Shown here piece after piece: positions 7,626 to 16,313 of a stretch of 64,000 nt of DNA. A program made the position numbers and the translations under genes. The stretch spans positions 1 through 64,000 of the forward strand of contig JAOUJW010000024.1 of assembly GCA_029882975.1 (NCBI GenBank), read 5' to 3'. Below the pieces are notes generated by a model that was not told the DNA's origin, did no database searches, and saw only the letters and a list, made by a program, of their open reading frames with translations. The number at the start of each line of letters is the position of its first letter. Within the stretch, counting starts at the first letter, position 1. This DNA comes from Gammaproteobacteria bacterium (GTDB lineage Bacteria > Pseudomonadota > Gammaproteobacteria > SZUA-152).

Positions 7626-8534
7626 ATGAACAGGACAACACTCTTTATTTTCGTAGTTCTGATTACCTATTGCGGAGTAACTCAAGCAGAAAAACCTGCC
7701 ACCATAGCAACAAATGACATTGTTGCGACGTACTCCTTTGATCCCACTACTATGTCTTTTGACGAACAAGCCAAACGTGCTCCCGAACTCGGTAAGCTCT
7801 GGTCGCGATTTCACAAGTCTCCAGAGTCATACCGGGTTGCCATGCGCGAGCTTCTCGGTAAGGATGGCCAATCGGAAATGCTTTACTGCGACGGTGGCAT
7901 GCTCTTTCTTCAGGAAGCCCGCCTGGAATCAGACAAAAAACTGGGGCTCAAATCAATCATGAAGTGTTCGCTTGTTGAGATCCAACACACTCCATATTTT
8001 TATACTATGCACAGAGAGGCAGTAGCGGGAATGGATACTATGGAACTTCAGTTTCGAATACTGACAAAACCCAAGTATCAGGTGTTTATTCCCCACCACG
8101 CACTCACACTCGGACAGGATTATGCTTTCGTTTATCCGCTACTTGTTCAAGATGAACGCAAATATGTCGAACAAATTATTGATAAGACGAAAGTCGAAAA
8201 AGACGAAACTGCGCTAAAAACACTGCTGCTTGCCCTATACTACGCAGCCACGGCCAGATCTGAATATACAATACGTTCGATTGGAAATAACAAGCAGACA
8301 CCACCAGAAGTACAAAAGCGAGCTAAAGAAATGACAGAGCAGATTGGGGAAATGCGTAAAAACGACCCCACGAAAATACACGACTGGCTGAAACGAAATA
8401 TGGTTGAAATTTCACCCAGTGCTACAGAACCCGATTTGCGTGCCGCACGACGCAAAAGGATGCAAGCCATCAGCGATGAAGCACTGATGGAGCTTGATAT
8501 GTACACCTTGTTGATCTACCAAGTTAGAAAGTAA
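7626..8534 (+). CDS. Hypothetical exported protein
   Basis: 302 residues with a clear signal peptide (MNRTTLFIFVVLITYCGVTQA, cleavage after about 21). The mature protein is mostly helical and charged, with two Cys (in MLYCDGG and IMKCSLVE) that could form a periplasmic disulfide and a middle block TLGQDYAFVYPLLVQDERKY. I recognise no domain. It starts 24 bases after the decayed gene upstream, with a weak ribosome site. It may be a cassette gene, but I find no clear attC site on either side. Confidence 0.65.
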   Translation: MNRTTLFIFVVLITYCGVTQAEKPATIATNDIVATYSFDPTTMSFDEQAKRAPELGKLWSRFHKSPESYRVAMRELLGKDGQSEMLYCDGGMLFLQEARLESDKKLGLKSIMKCSLVEIQHTPYFYTMHREAVAGMDTMELQFRILTKPKYQVFIPHHALTLGQDYAFVYPLLVQDERKYVEQIIDKTKVEKDETALKTLLLALYYAATARSEYTIRSIGNNKQTPPEVQKRAKEMTEQIGEMRKNDPTKIHDWLKRNMVEISPSATEPDLRAARRKRMQAISDEALMELDMYTLLIYQVRK

Positions 8535-8883
8535 CTTACCAACATCCGTTTCTGACGGGCTACGCCGGCGCGCGAAGCAGAACGCAACAATGGAAATGGA
8601 AGAAAACTGGAATAACTTTTGCACTTTAACACTTTCATCGTCTATTCCCAGGGTAATGTCGGTGCATGTAAAGCAGAGTCAGCGGAACACATAGGACATT
8701 CGTGTTTGGCAGGTATCGCAATATTAGTAGTGACTGTGGTTAACCCAAAGTGCATCGCTGTTCATACCAACCGTTTCGGCTACAGGAGGGGACGCACAAA
8801 ACAAAGAGTCGTTGTTGTTTTTGCCATTGCTGCTGACACTAAAAAAAGACATGCGATATTCATTCCTGCATTGAGGATACCAT
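8535..8883. other. 349-base spacer without a convincing gene
   Basis: Open frames here (for example 8619-8951 plus and 8724-8936 minus) lack ribosome sites and family features, and one overlaps the next gene. No attC pair is evident. The region ends with TGAGGATAC, the ribosome site of the following gene. Confidence 0.4.
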
Positions 8884-9288
8884 ATGAAAATAATAAAGCT
8901 GTTTCTTGTAATAGGATTGGCTGGGTATGGGTACAATTATTGGCAGAATAATTATTCTGGCAATCAAACGGGCACCAGCGATTATGGTTTTGTTACTTTA
9001 CCAAAACCTAGCAACCTGGATACTGACACTGTAATAATTTTGGCCGCAAAAAACTGCACTAAAGAGGCTGCTCAAAAAGCGGAGCATTTAGCAGATGAGC
9101 TGAGGCTCCGTAAAATTCCATACACTCGTGCCAGCAGCATAAGTTTTCAAAATTATGATCGTTCCTTAAAGAAAAATCTCGATTCAGTGATGGGCGGCCC
9201 CATGCCTCATGTCTTGATCGATGGCAGGGGTAAAGCAAACCCCACGCTTAATGACGTAGTTGCAGAATATAATTCTATATACGAATAA
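8884..9288 (+). CDS. Glutaredoxin/thioredoxin-fold-like anchored protein
   Basis: 134 residues. The N-terminus is a short membrane anchor or uncleaved signal (MKIIKLFLVIGLAGYGYNYW). The rest has a thioredoxin-like order: strand TVIILAAKNCT, helix KEAAQKAEHLADELRLR, strand IPYTRASS, then PHVLIDGRGKANPTLNDVVAEY, where a proline before a strand resembles the cis-Pro region. Only one Cys lies at the expected active-site place (NCTKE), so a classical CxxC dithiol mechanism is excluded. AGGA lies 7 bases before ATG 8884. The fold assignment is tentative. Confidence 0.55.
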   Translation: MKIIKLFLVIGLAGYGYNYWQNNYSGNQTGTSDYGFVTLPKPSNLDTDTVIILAAKNCTKEAAQKAEHLADELRLRKIPYTRASSISFQNYDRSLKKNLDSVMGGPMPHVLIDGRGKANPTLNDVVAEYNSIYE

Positions 9289-9490
9289 GCGGCATCGAGC
9301 AATAATCCATACGACTCATGGCTAACAATTAATCATTACACTCGCTGCATTGGCTATACTTACCATAGAGCACGATGAGGTACAAATCACCCTTAGAAAA
9401 CTTCTGCAATTACTTTGGAGCCAAAGGATGCGACTGGACAGGGAAAATCTCGTCGTGTCATAAGGTGGCACCTCCGGTGGCAATAGACAA

Positions 9491-10561
9491 ATGAAGAATC
9501 AGCACGAGAATTTGGTTGAATTGGGTTGGAACGACTGGTTTGAACAACGGGCGGTATGCAAGCCGTCAGAATCGATCGCTCGTGTTGTCGCAGTAGACCG
9601 CAGTCATTTACTGTTAGTGGATCAGGCAGGCCATTTTCGGGCAAAGTTGTCCGGCAGCTATTTGCACCACCATCACGATTCCCCGGAACTCCCCTGCGTG
9701 GGAGACTGGGTGTGCGTGGAACGACACAGTGGTGATGACTTTGGATTGATTTACGGTCGCCTGGAGCGCAGGACTTCACTGCGTAGAAAGTCAGCGGGAA
9801 CCGGCATTGAGCACCAAATGATCGCAGCAAATCTAGACTATGTACTGATCGTGCAGTCGTGCCAGTTCGACTTTAATCTGAACCGCTTGGAACGCTATCT
9901 CGTCATGGTGTTGGATGGCGGGGCGGAACCGCATATTTTGCTGACCAAAACTGACCTGGTCGATCCAGACGTGCTGGCTTCGCAGTTAACTGAGATTACG
10001 GCCGCCGGTATCACAGCACCGATATTACCGCTAAGCAACGTCACTCTTGATGGACTGGACAATCTCAAACGACTGCTATTACCAGGAAAAACCTATTGCT
10101 TTGTCGGTTCATCTGGAGTTGGTAAGAGTACATTAATTAACCAACTGATTGGCCGTCACAGGTTGGATACCGGCAGTGTCAGCGGGACGGGTGAAGGACG
10201 TCACACCACAACTCGGCGGGAGCTAATTCGCCTCGAAGGGGGCGCAATGGTTATTGACAATCCTGGAATGCGTGAATTTGGCATCCTCGGCGCGGATTGC
10301 GGTATCGGAGACAGCTATTCCAGGATATCCACCCTTTCATCTCGTTGCCGCTACCGAAACTGCAACCACACCGATGAACCAGGCTGTGCTGTGCTAGCCG
10401 CCATGCAAGCCGGCGAAATCAGTCCGGAGTCCCTTGGAAATTTTCACAAACTCAGGGAGGAATCCAAATTCAATGACATGTCCTATGCCGAGAAAAGAAA
10501 GAAGGATCGGGACTTTGGTCGATACATCAAGTCGGCAAAGAAGGACTTAAAAAAGGGTTAG
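9491..10561 (+). CDS. rsgA: Ribosome small-subunit GTPase RsgA
   Basis: 356 residues, normal for RsgA (YjeQ), a circularly permuted GTPase that acts in late maturation of the 30S subunit. An N-terminal OB-like domain (about 28-98) precedes the permuted GTPase: G4 TKTD at 152-155, G1 GSSGVGKST at 206-214 and G3 DNPG at 256-259, with the switch GEGRHTTT between. The C-terminal zinc site is complete (Cys286, Cys291, His293, Cys299). It stands alone here, between the cassette-like region and a convergent FkbM gene, rather than beside orn or psd as in enteric bacteria. Confidence 0.93.
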   Translation: MKNQHENLVELGWNDWFEQRAVCKPSESIARVVAVDRSHLLLVDQAGHFRAKLSGSYLHHHHDSPELPCVGDWVCVERHSGDDFGLIYGRLERRTSLRRKSAGTGIEHQMIAANLDYVLIVQSCQFDFNLNRLERYLVMVLDGGAEPHILLTKTDLVDPDVLASQLTEITAAGITAPILPLSNVTLDGLDNLKRLLLPGKTYCFVGSSGVGKSTLINQLIGRHRLDTGSVSGTGEGRHTTTRRELIRLEGGAMVIDNPGMREFGILGADCGIGDSYSRISTLSSRCRYRNCNHTDEPGCAVLAAMQAGEISPESLGNFHKLREESKFNDMSYAEKRKKDRDFGRYIKSAKKDLKKG

Positions 10562-10622
10562 AGGGTTTTTTCCAATCGAACAGCGGCAACGTGTATTCCA
10601 TAACATCCGGCTCCTGCCGAAA

Positions 10623-11507
10623 TCACGACGATACCGGGGTATTCTCGTCTGCAGCAAAAACCCAGTTTCCGTGAACAGTATGAACTTTTATATAGCCTAA
10701 ACTCAAAATATTATTACAAAACCATTCACCACCAGGAACCGTACTGTCAGGTAAAACCTCGAGAATGATAACCGGGCGGTGTTTTCTTATAGTGTTTAGT
10801 GCGCCGGCTAGTGCTTCTATTTCAAAACCTTCTACGTCGAGCTGGATGATGGATACGACCCTATTTGAGTTCAGAAAATCATCGATGGAAACAATGGGGA
10901 CTGGCTCCGCACTCGCCTGCGAACTTGTACTTGCAGCTATTATCCGGCTTCCCCCGCCCAGTGACCGTCCATCATCGTCTATTGTCTGCATTAAACGCGT
11001 CTCCTGCCTGGCCCCTAAACCCGCATGGGTCAATACGGTGTTGGTGATATTGTTTAGTGCCATGGTAATGCCGGCGCAGCGATAATTTTCAAGGTTGGGT
11101 TCAAATGCCCAGATTTTGGCATTGGGAGCCACTCCGTTTGATAAGGCCGGTAAAAAATCACCGAAGTAAGTTCCTGCGTGAACGACGTCACCGGTCTTGC
11201 AATGATTCAGAATGTACTCGATTGTTTCGGGCTCGTAGACATCGTTCAGAAGAATTCTTTGTGCTGCCGGCCGATGATGCGACGAGAGTGGAACACAGTA
11301 ACCGCCATACTTGTTGTAGGAGAACTTACATTTTAAAACGTTTAACCCCTGTAACTTCCAATATTCCTCTGACTGCACCCTGCGATCCATACTCTTTAAA
11401 CGCATTTTTCCCAGCAGCTTTCCTATAACTGTCTTCAATAGTATGGTCACGATTCGCACCCTACTTTTATAAAATATGGGACGGCATCCCGATGCCATGT
11501 GCAACAC
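10623..11507 (-). CDS. FkbM-family methyltransferase
   Basis: 294 residues. A SAM-binding motif I (DVVHAGTYFGDF), acidic strand AKIWAFEPNLENY and the FkbM signature IIQLDVEGFEIEALAGA followed by RPVIILEVLP are all present. FkbM enzymes O-methylate sugars or small molecules; the substrate is unknown. The start is GTG 11507 or ATG 11498. It lies 4 bases after the DUF1722 gene on the same strand and is probably co-transcribed with it. Confidence 0.85.
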   Translation of the reverse strand: MLHMASGCRPIFYKSRVRIVTILLKTVIGKLLGKMRLKSMDRRVQSEEYWKLQGLNVLKCKFSYNKYGGYCVPLSSHHRPAAQRILLNDVYEPETIEYILNHCKTGDVVHAGTYFGDFLPALSNGVAPNAKIWAFEPNLENYRCAGITMALNNITNTVLTHAGLGARQETRLMQTIDDDGRSLGGGSRIIAASTSSQASAEPVPIVSIDDFLNSNRVVSIIQLDVEGFEIEALAGALNTIRKHRPVIILEVLPDSTVPGGEWFCNNILSLGYIKVHTVHGNWVFAADENTPVSS

Positions 11508-11511
11508 TGCA

Positions 11512-12204
11512 TTAAAGCCACACCATTAGCTCACTTAGGGCGGTAGAATTAAGAAGATAGGGATCTTTTGATATTTTCACATTTTCCTGCGTCAACGTAA
11601 GCAACTTCTTTAGTGACCAAAATTTAATATTGCCCTTGCAGTTTTCATTGGACACTTGCGATACATAGCCCCACATGTGCTGCAAGGCGTTTCGAATGCC
11701 GCTTGCCTGCGGAGGCGTTCTTAACCAGCTTACCAGATCCATAGACAGGGTATCAAAATCGATAGATTTGCCGGAGACCTTCCGACCGATTTCTTTGTAT
11801 ATCTGCGGGTTTCTCGCCAATACTGAATATTTGTGATGACTCCACAGCTCTTGTATATTCCGCGGAAGCTTTATTCTTCCCGGCTCTTTTTTTTTATATT
11901 TTTCTTTCAACAGATTAAATTGAGCCTGTGGGTTATCGATGTAACCGGCCGGCCATATCCCCAGATTGGATTTCGTTCTTACCGGAGATTTTTCTTGGTA
12001 ACCTCTTAGTTTCATTTCGCAGGCCAACTCAAGATGCCTTTGCTTGAGTGCCCAACCAAAACCCACCCAACGCAAAGTTTCCGGGTGTCTGGAGTAGCCT
12101 TTCTTTCCATTCACTAAAATGGATACTATCCCATGAAGTTCTCGATGTTCACCGAGTAAACTTTGCCGGTTCAGGTAACCTGGATGAATGTCCCAAATCC
12201 TCAC
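11512..12204 (-). CDS. Pyrimidine-dimer glycosylase-like / DUF1722 fusion
   Basis: 230 residues. The N-terminus MRIWDIHPGYLNRQSLLGEH followed by RELHGI is the start of the pyrimidine-dimer DNA glycosylase (endonuclease V-like) family, whose N-terminal region and Glu/Arg residues act on UV-damaged DNA. The middle and end (HHKYSVLARNPQIYKEIG and NALQHMWGYVS) match DUF1722 (YbgA-type). Such fusions occur in bacteria with photolyase genes; here no photolyase is adjacent. A role in UV-damage repair is inferred from the family. Confidence 0.75.
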   Translation of the reverse strand: MRIWDIHPGYLNRQSLLGEHRELHGIVSILVNGKKGYSRHPETLRWVGFGWALKQRHLELACEMKLRGYQEKSPVRTKSNLGIWPAGYIDNPQAQFNLLKEKYKKKEPGRIKLPRNIQELWSHHKYSVLARNPQIYKEIGRKVSGKSIDFDTLSMDLVSWLRTPPQASGIRNALQHMWGYVSQVSNENCKGNIKFWSLKKLLTLTQENVKISKDPYLLNSTALSELMVWL

Positions 12205-12294
12205 TAATTCCTCATATCTGCACGTCTCACACCGGAAAAGCTCAACGAACGGATTCCTTTCATATTAGCAATTAACTTGATTGGACAGCCGATT

Positions 12295-13359
12295 CTATTT
12301 ATTCCTTGTTTCCAAGGCATACCGATTGGCACGAAAAAATGAATCTATATCGTTAAAGCGCACACCCGCCTGTTTCAATACTTCGCAAGCTTGCGCAGAC
12401 CTCATCTCCCTCAAATAGAAGGGTTCTTGTGGGCAAAAATGATGGATTGCATGTGTTTTACCAAAATTAAAGCAGAATACCTGAACTGGCCACAACCACC
12501 AGACATCCAGCACCTGACACTGCTTTCTTAAATCACCACATCCTATATCACCATAGTAATGTATATTCGAAGAAACAAATTGAAGGCAAAAGGTACGAAG
12601 TATATTGGGTGCTATCAGTGTAACAACCAGTAAATTTACCCAGGCAATATCCTCTACGGTAAGCACCAAATGAATATCAAACAGAGAAGTGATGGCGGCA
12701 GCCACGTAATATAGAACAAAGAAGTACCATAGCAAATGTACCGCAATTCCTATAGGGGCATATCCCAGCAATGCAATAGCGATAAAATTTCTAATATCCT
12801 GTTGAGTGATTTCCCCCAACCGGTACAACCTATTCACTTCGCGAAATATCGCCATTGGGCGTAGCAGCATGGTAAGCATATTATCGGTCAACATTAAGAA
12901 ACGCCTAACCCCCCAACGCTCACCATTGGTAATCGCACGTTCTTCAAGGTCGGCTGCCGTTCCCGATAACCTGTGGTGGCGTATATGAACCTTTCTCCTG
13001 AGCCAGGGGTTGATGGTTGTAGGTCGTAACAGGTATCCACCAAGCAACATTAAATGGTGTATGGTCCTATTTTTGTTAAAGTACAATCCATGGAGAAGAT
13101 CGTGCTCCAGCTCATGCAAAATTGACATCCAGATGGCGGACAGTGGAACAACAACCCACGCGGATAATTCACCGTAGAAGTAAAAGTAACTGTTGAGAAA
13201 AACCCCCAAAACGCAGACACTGAATATAGTGAATCCAATAAAATTCTGATGCGCTAACCACGGATGCTTTTGGCGTGCAATCTGATAGATGTTGGCAATT
13301 TTCTTTTGTGCCTGACTTTGAATGTCATGCGGATCTGTGTTTTTCATAACCATACTCAC
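12295..13359 (-). CDS. Membrane fatty-acid desaturase / hydroxylase family
   Basis: 354 residues with several membrane helices and the three histidine boxes of di-iron membrane desaturases: HELEHDLLH (82-90), HIRHH (125-129) and HAIHHF (about 303-308). These coordinate the di-iron centre facing the cytoplasm. Substrate could be a fatty acyl lipid, a sterol-like or an alkane compound; I cannot decide. It is transcribed alone, away from the DUF1722 gene start by 90 bases in the same direction. Confidence 0.85.
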   Translation of the reverse strand: MSMVMKNTDPHDIQSQAQKKIANIYQIARQKHPWLAHQNFIGFTIFSVCVLGVFLNSYFYFYGELSAWVVVPLSAIWMSILHELEHDLLHGLYFNKNRTIHHLMLLGGYLLRPTTINPWLRRKVHIRHHRLSGTAADLEERAITNGERWGVRRFLMLTDNMLTMLLRPMAIFREVNRLYRLGEITQQDIRNFIAIALLGYAPIGIAVHLLWYFFVLYYVAAAITSLFDIHLVLTVEDIAWVNLLVVTLIAPNILRTFCLQFVSSNIHYYGDIGCGDLRKQCQVLDVWWLWPVQVFCFNFGKTHAIHHFCPQEPFYLREMRSAQACEVLKQAGVRFNDIDSFFRANRYALETRNK

Positions 13360-13511
13360 TATAGATTCGTCGCCAATTACGAATTATGTTTATCGCGCGT
13401 TCTTTGGCAGCCAAATCAGATTTGGGATTGAGAAATTTGGCCTCGCTACACTAATTGCTTTATTTGTATTTCCGATCAAATTTTTCTTTCATATTTTTTT
13501 CGGTTTTCAGA

Positions 13512-14270
13512 TCAAAATGATGCTGAACCTCTTATTGGTCGCTTTGCCTGTCCCAACAGATCAGTGACGGTGTTGCCAGATGGTGGTGGCGCGTGAAATA
13601 GAGTCTTCACAACGTTATTCAGCTTCGCATAACATTCAAACGCTGGAAATTCATCGATTTTGCCTTTAAATGTTATGGTGCATTTCGCCGGCCTGGCTGG
13701 GTCAAGCGATAGCTCGAACATACCAGTGTAATCAATGTCTGCTGCTGCTGATACCAGGGGATCTCCAGCGGCGGCTGTTAAGTGTGTCCGGTAGAGCGGA
13801 TGTGGCGGGGGTACAGACGATGGATAGCAAACCGCGGCATATCCGCCCAACGGGACACGATATTGTGTGGCACCACACCGTCTTCCTGCAAGCTCCTGAT
13901 ACATAGTCAAGGGAGAGAACGAGCACCGCCCCATATCCGCATAAGCAAAATCCAGTTGAGCCCCGGTATCCATATTGACCTCTGTGGTTCCCGATGAGGT
14001 ATGCCCCTTACCAACGATCCGCGGTGTACCCGATAACTCAAATTCCACCCAAGATTGCATTCGATGACTCGCCGTTGCAGAAGAACTGAAGCTACGTTGG
14101 TCTGTTAAGTAGCCTGCGTCCAAACTCTTAAAAAGATTCATTGGATTGGCGCGAGCGACCCCAGGCAGCGGGACTGCTGTCTTGCCCCGGTGAGTTCCTG
14201 CCGAAATGGTTTGCGTGTAACCTGCTACGTGACCCGGAATAAATGCATTGATCCATACTCTAAGCCGCAT
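13512..14270 (-). CDS. Hypothetical protein, DUF3238-like start
   Basis: 252 residues, starting MRLRVWINAFIPGHVAGYTQ with a strong ribosome site (AAGGGGGAG, 5 bases before ATG). It has no signal peptide and few helices. The opening is reminiscent of DUF3238 proteins, but this is weak. Several short Pro/Gly-rich loops and a beta pattern (FELSLDPARPAKCTITFKG) suggest an all-beta fold. Function unknown. Confidence 0.6.
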   Translation of the reverse strand: MRLRVWINAFIPGHVAGYTQTISAGTHRGKTAVPLPGVARANPMNLFKSLDAGYLTDQRSFSSSATASHRMQSWVEFELSGTPRIVGKGHTSSGTTEVNMDTGAQLDFAYADMGRCSFSPLTMYQELAGRRCGATQYRVPLGGYAAVCYPSSVPPPHPLYRTHLTAAAGDPLVSAAADIDYTGMFELSLDPARPAKCTITFKGKIDEFPAFECYAKLNNVVKTLFHAPPPSGNTVTDLLGQAKRPIRGSASF

Positions 14271-14550
14271 TACTCCCCCTTAAACAAATAACTTTGGTAA
14301 TCCGTATCAACTTCGTTTAAGACAACCGGTTAGCTACTAAAAACATTTCAGTACTACCGTAACAATATTATATCACTACCATTTCGCCAACATTGGCAGG
14401 CTGTTGATCGACAGGTTTAACCGGTACGGTAAAACCATGCATTGTCGGCAATGTAATGGGAAGTAGCAAGATTTTCAAAAATATTCACTGAAACAAGTTT
14501 TCACTTGTGCAACCAACAAACAACCATTTACAAATCACAAAGTTAAGCCT

Positions 14551-14724
14551 AGGGAACCTCTGATTAATTCCTGGATGAGTAGAGATGAGGACCAAATCGT
14601 CAAGTGCGAGGCGAAAAGCTTCCGCTCCCTGATCACGTTACTTGCTTACATCCATGTAGGCAACGAAGCAATTGACTATTTAGTCCTCATAAATGCCATT
14701 CATGGAGTTAATCAGAGGTTCCCT
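14551..14724. repeat. MITE-like element with 17-base terminal inverted repeats
   Basis: AGGGAACCTCTGATTAA (14551-14567) is repeated inverted at 14708-14724. The 174-base element has no coding capacity and lies in a 527-base gap between genes. A related, decayed copy lies at 30865-30948 with the same start (CTCTGATTAATTC-TGGATGAG) and end (CATAAATGCCATTC). The ends resemble those of IS5-type elements, so a transposase elsewhere in the genome might move it. Confidence 0.7.
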
Positions 14725-14797
14725 GGATATATCCCATTGGGTATGCGTTGAAAAAATAATCCTTTCACCGCTAAGCGAACCATTCGATGCCGAAACT

Positions 14798-15349
14798 TTA
14801 GCAATCCTGCCCCTTAACCAAGGACTCCCCTTGTAGCGCCTCGCGCCGATACCGTGCAAAACCCGCCGGCATGTGTACCAGTAAGATCATGGCATAAGCC
14901 AGAAACCCACCGGCGATCCAATATCCCCATTCAGACTCACTGGGATAAAAAAGAAACATGGTAATGGCCAACAGCATCATAAACGCACCGGGAAGAAAGA
15001 CCAGAAACAGAGTTTCTCTAGGATTGGCCTTACCGGCAGCGGCGACAACAAATTGATGGTATTCCTCTTCTCCCACACTACGGACCAGCCATAGGCGCAG
15101 ACTGTTAGACACAGACAACATCAGAGATGTCACCAATAGCATCACCGCAGCGGGCTGTGAAATATAGGGCACTAAACACAAGGATAAGGACATTAAAGCG
15201 AAGGGCCATTTGCCTTTTCGCATTAGGGCGTTAGCCTCCAGTTTCATATTGGGAGTTAAAATGAAGGTTGTCCCGATATCGCCGATACGGGCAACCAAAA
15301 TTAAAATAGCCAGTAAATGCTGGTAGTCATGGGTAGGCAGTGAACTCAT
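14798..15349 (-). CDS. Hypothetical multi-pass membrane protein
   Basis: 183 residues with about five hydrophobic segments (roughly 10-32, 48-64, 68-86, 113-134, 140-160). The charged loop RSVGEEEYHQFVVAAAGKANP lies between helices three and four. No family recognised. GAGGTGGTTGT precedes the ATG. It is divergent from the TetR gene, with the operator region between them. Confidence 0.6.
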   Translation of the reverse strand: MSSLPTHDYQHLLAILILVARIGDIGTTFILTPNMKLEANALMRKGKWPFALMSLSLCLVPYISQPAAVMLLVTSLMLSVSNSLRLWLVRSVGEEEYHQFVVAAAGKANPRETLFLVFLPGAFMMLLAITMFLFYPSESEWGYWIAGGFLAYAMILLVHMPAGFARYRREALQGESLVKGQDC

Positions 15350-15653
15350 ACAACCACCTCTTCAGTCAGTGGGCCAATTGGCCGGAAAAATGAAATGGGT
15401 AATGGCACCCGTTGCTGAATTACATCTTGAGAAAGCACTGTTTCGGGTTCTGACGATTCGACTTACAAAGACGACTACGCGGGTGCACAGGTTCACCCAG
15501 CTTCTTTTCATTCTAATCGGTTTTACCATTTTATCCATACGCGTTCCGGGTAAATTATTGCGATTTGTCGGTATTTAGTGCAATTTCAAGCACTTTGCAC
15601 CTCACCTTTATTTAACCCATACACTATCTGTTCCAGGAAATAGACTCACAATA

Positions 15654-15694
15654 TTGACAATAACTATACGTCGTATATTATTATACTTCGTATA
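15654..15694 (+). promoter_or_regulatory. Promoter with two palindromic TetR-type operators
   Basis: TATACGTCGTATA (15665-15677) is a perfect palindrome and TATACTTCGTATA (15682-15694) a close copy; centres are 17 bases apart. They overlap a promoter with TTGACA (15654-15659) and TATTAT (15676-15681, spacer 16). The repressor gene starts 17 bases downstream, so it most likely represses itself and the enzyme gene behind it. Confidence 0.7.
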
Positions 15695-15710
15695 CTTTAA
15701 AGGTGTTGAA

Positions 15711-16313
15711 ATGACCCAGGACCGGCGCAGTCGCAAAAAACAGCAAACCCAGGCCCTTATAGTCAGCGTGGCCATGGACTTATTCCGTAAACACGGGATA
15801 GACACCACCACCATGGAGCAAATTGCAGATCGGAGCGATATTGCCAAGGCTACGCTGTATAAATACTTTCCTGTGAAAGAATCCATTATTGCCCGGTATT
15901 GGCAACTGACAACGCAGGAGATGTCCCGATCTCTGGAACAATTGCTGGAGCAACACCCCGATAGCCGTAACCGTTTACGCACACTATTAATTCAATCCAT
16001 GAATGCGGTACTGGATAACCCGGAGCTATACAAAATCTATATTGCCTACCGTATGCAACACATTCACAACCCGGAGATTAACCAATCCCTTCGCAGTGGC
16101 AATGACAAGTTGTTTGCACAAATTATTGAGGCAGGTCAAAAAAACGGTGAGATTCGCAACGATATTCCCCAAGGCATTTTGGTCGCCGATATCGGACTTA
16201 AGTTTTTCATGCAAACCGTCATCTGGATGTACCACCCGGAAGACTTTTCCGCTGAAAGTATCAGCGACACCATTGTGGAGCTGTTCCTGAATGGGGCGGC
16301 GAAAAGAAAATGA
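15711..16313 (+). CDS. TetR-family transcriptional regulator
   Basis: 200 residues. The N-terminal TetR DNA-binding domain is clear: ALIVSVAMDLFRKHGID, TTMEQIADRSDIAKATLYKY and F(PVKESII)ARY. The C-terminal half would bind the ligand and dimerise. ATG 15711 (ribosome site AAAGGTG) is preferred to the upstream TTG 15654, which lies inside the promoter. The stop overlaps the start of the PEP-utilising enzyme by 4 bases, so the two form an operon under the operators at 15665-15694. Confidence 0.9.
   Translation: MTQDRRSRKKQQTQALIVSVAMDLFRKHGIDTTTMEQIADRSDIAKATLYKYFPVKESIIARYWQLTTQEMSRSLEQLLEQHPDSRNRLRTLLIQSMNAVLDNPELYKIYIAYRMQHIHNPEINQSLRSGNDKLFAQIIEAGQKNGEIRNDIPQGILVADIGLKFFMQTVIWMYHPEDFSAESISDTIVELFLNGAAKRK

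Noticed and set aside
8619-8951. 110-codon frame on the plus strand
   Set aside because: Runs through the ribosome site and start of the gene at 8884 and has no coding features.
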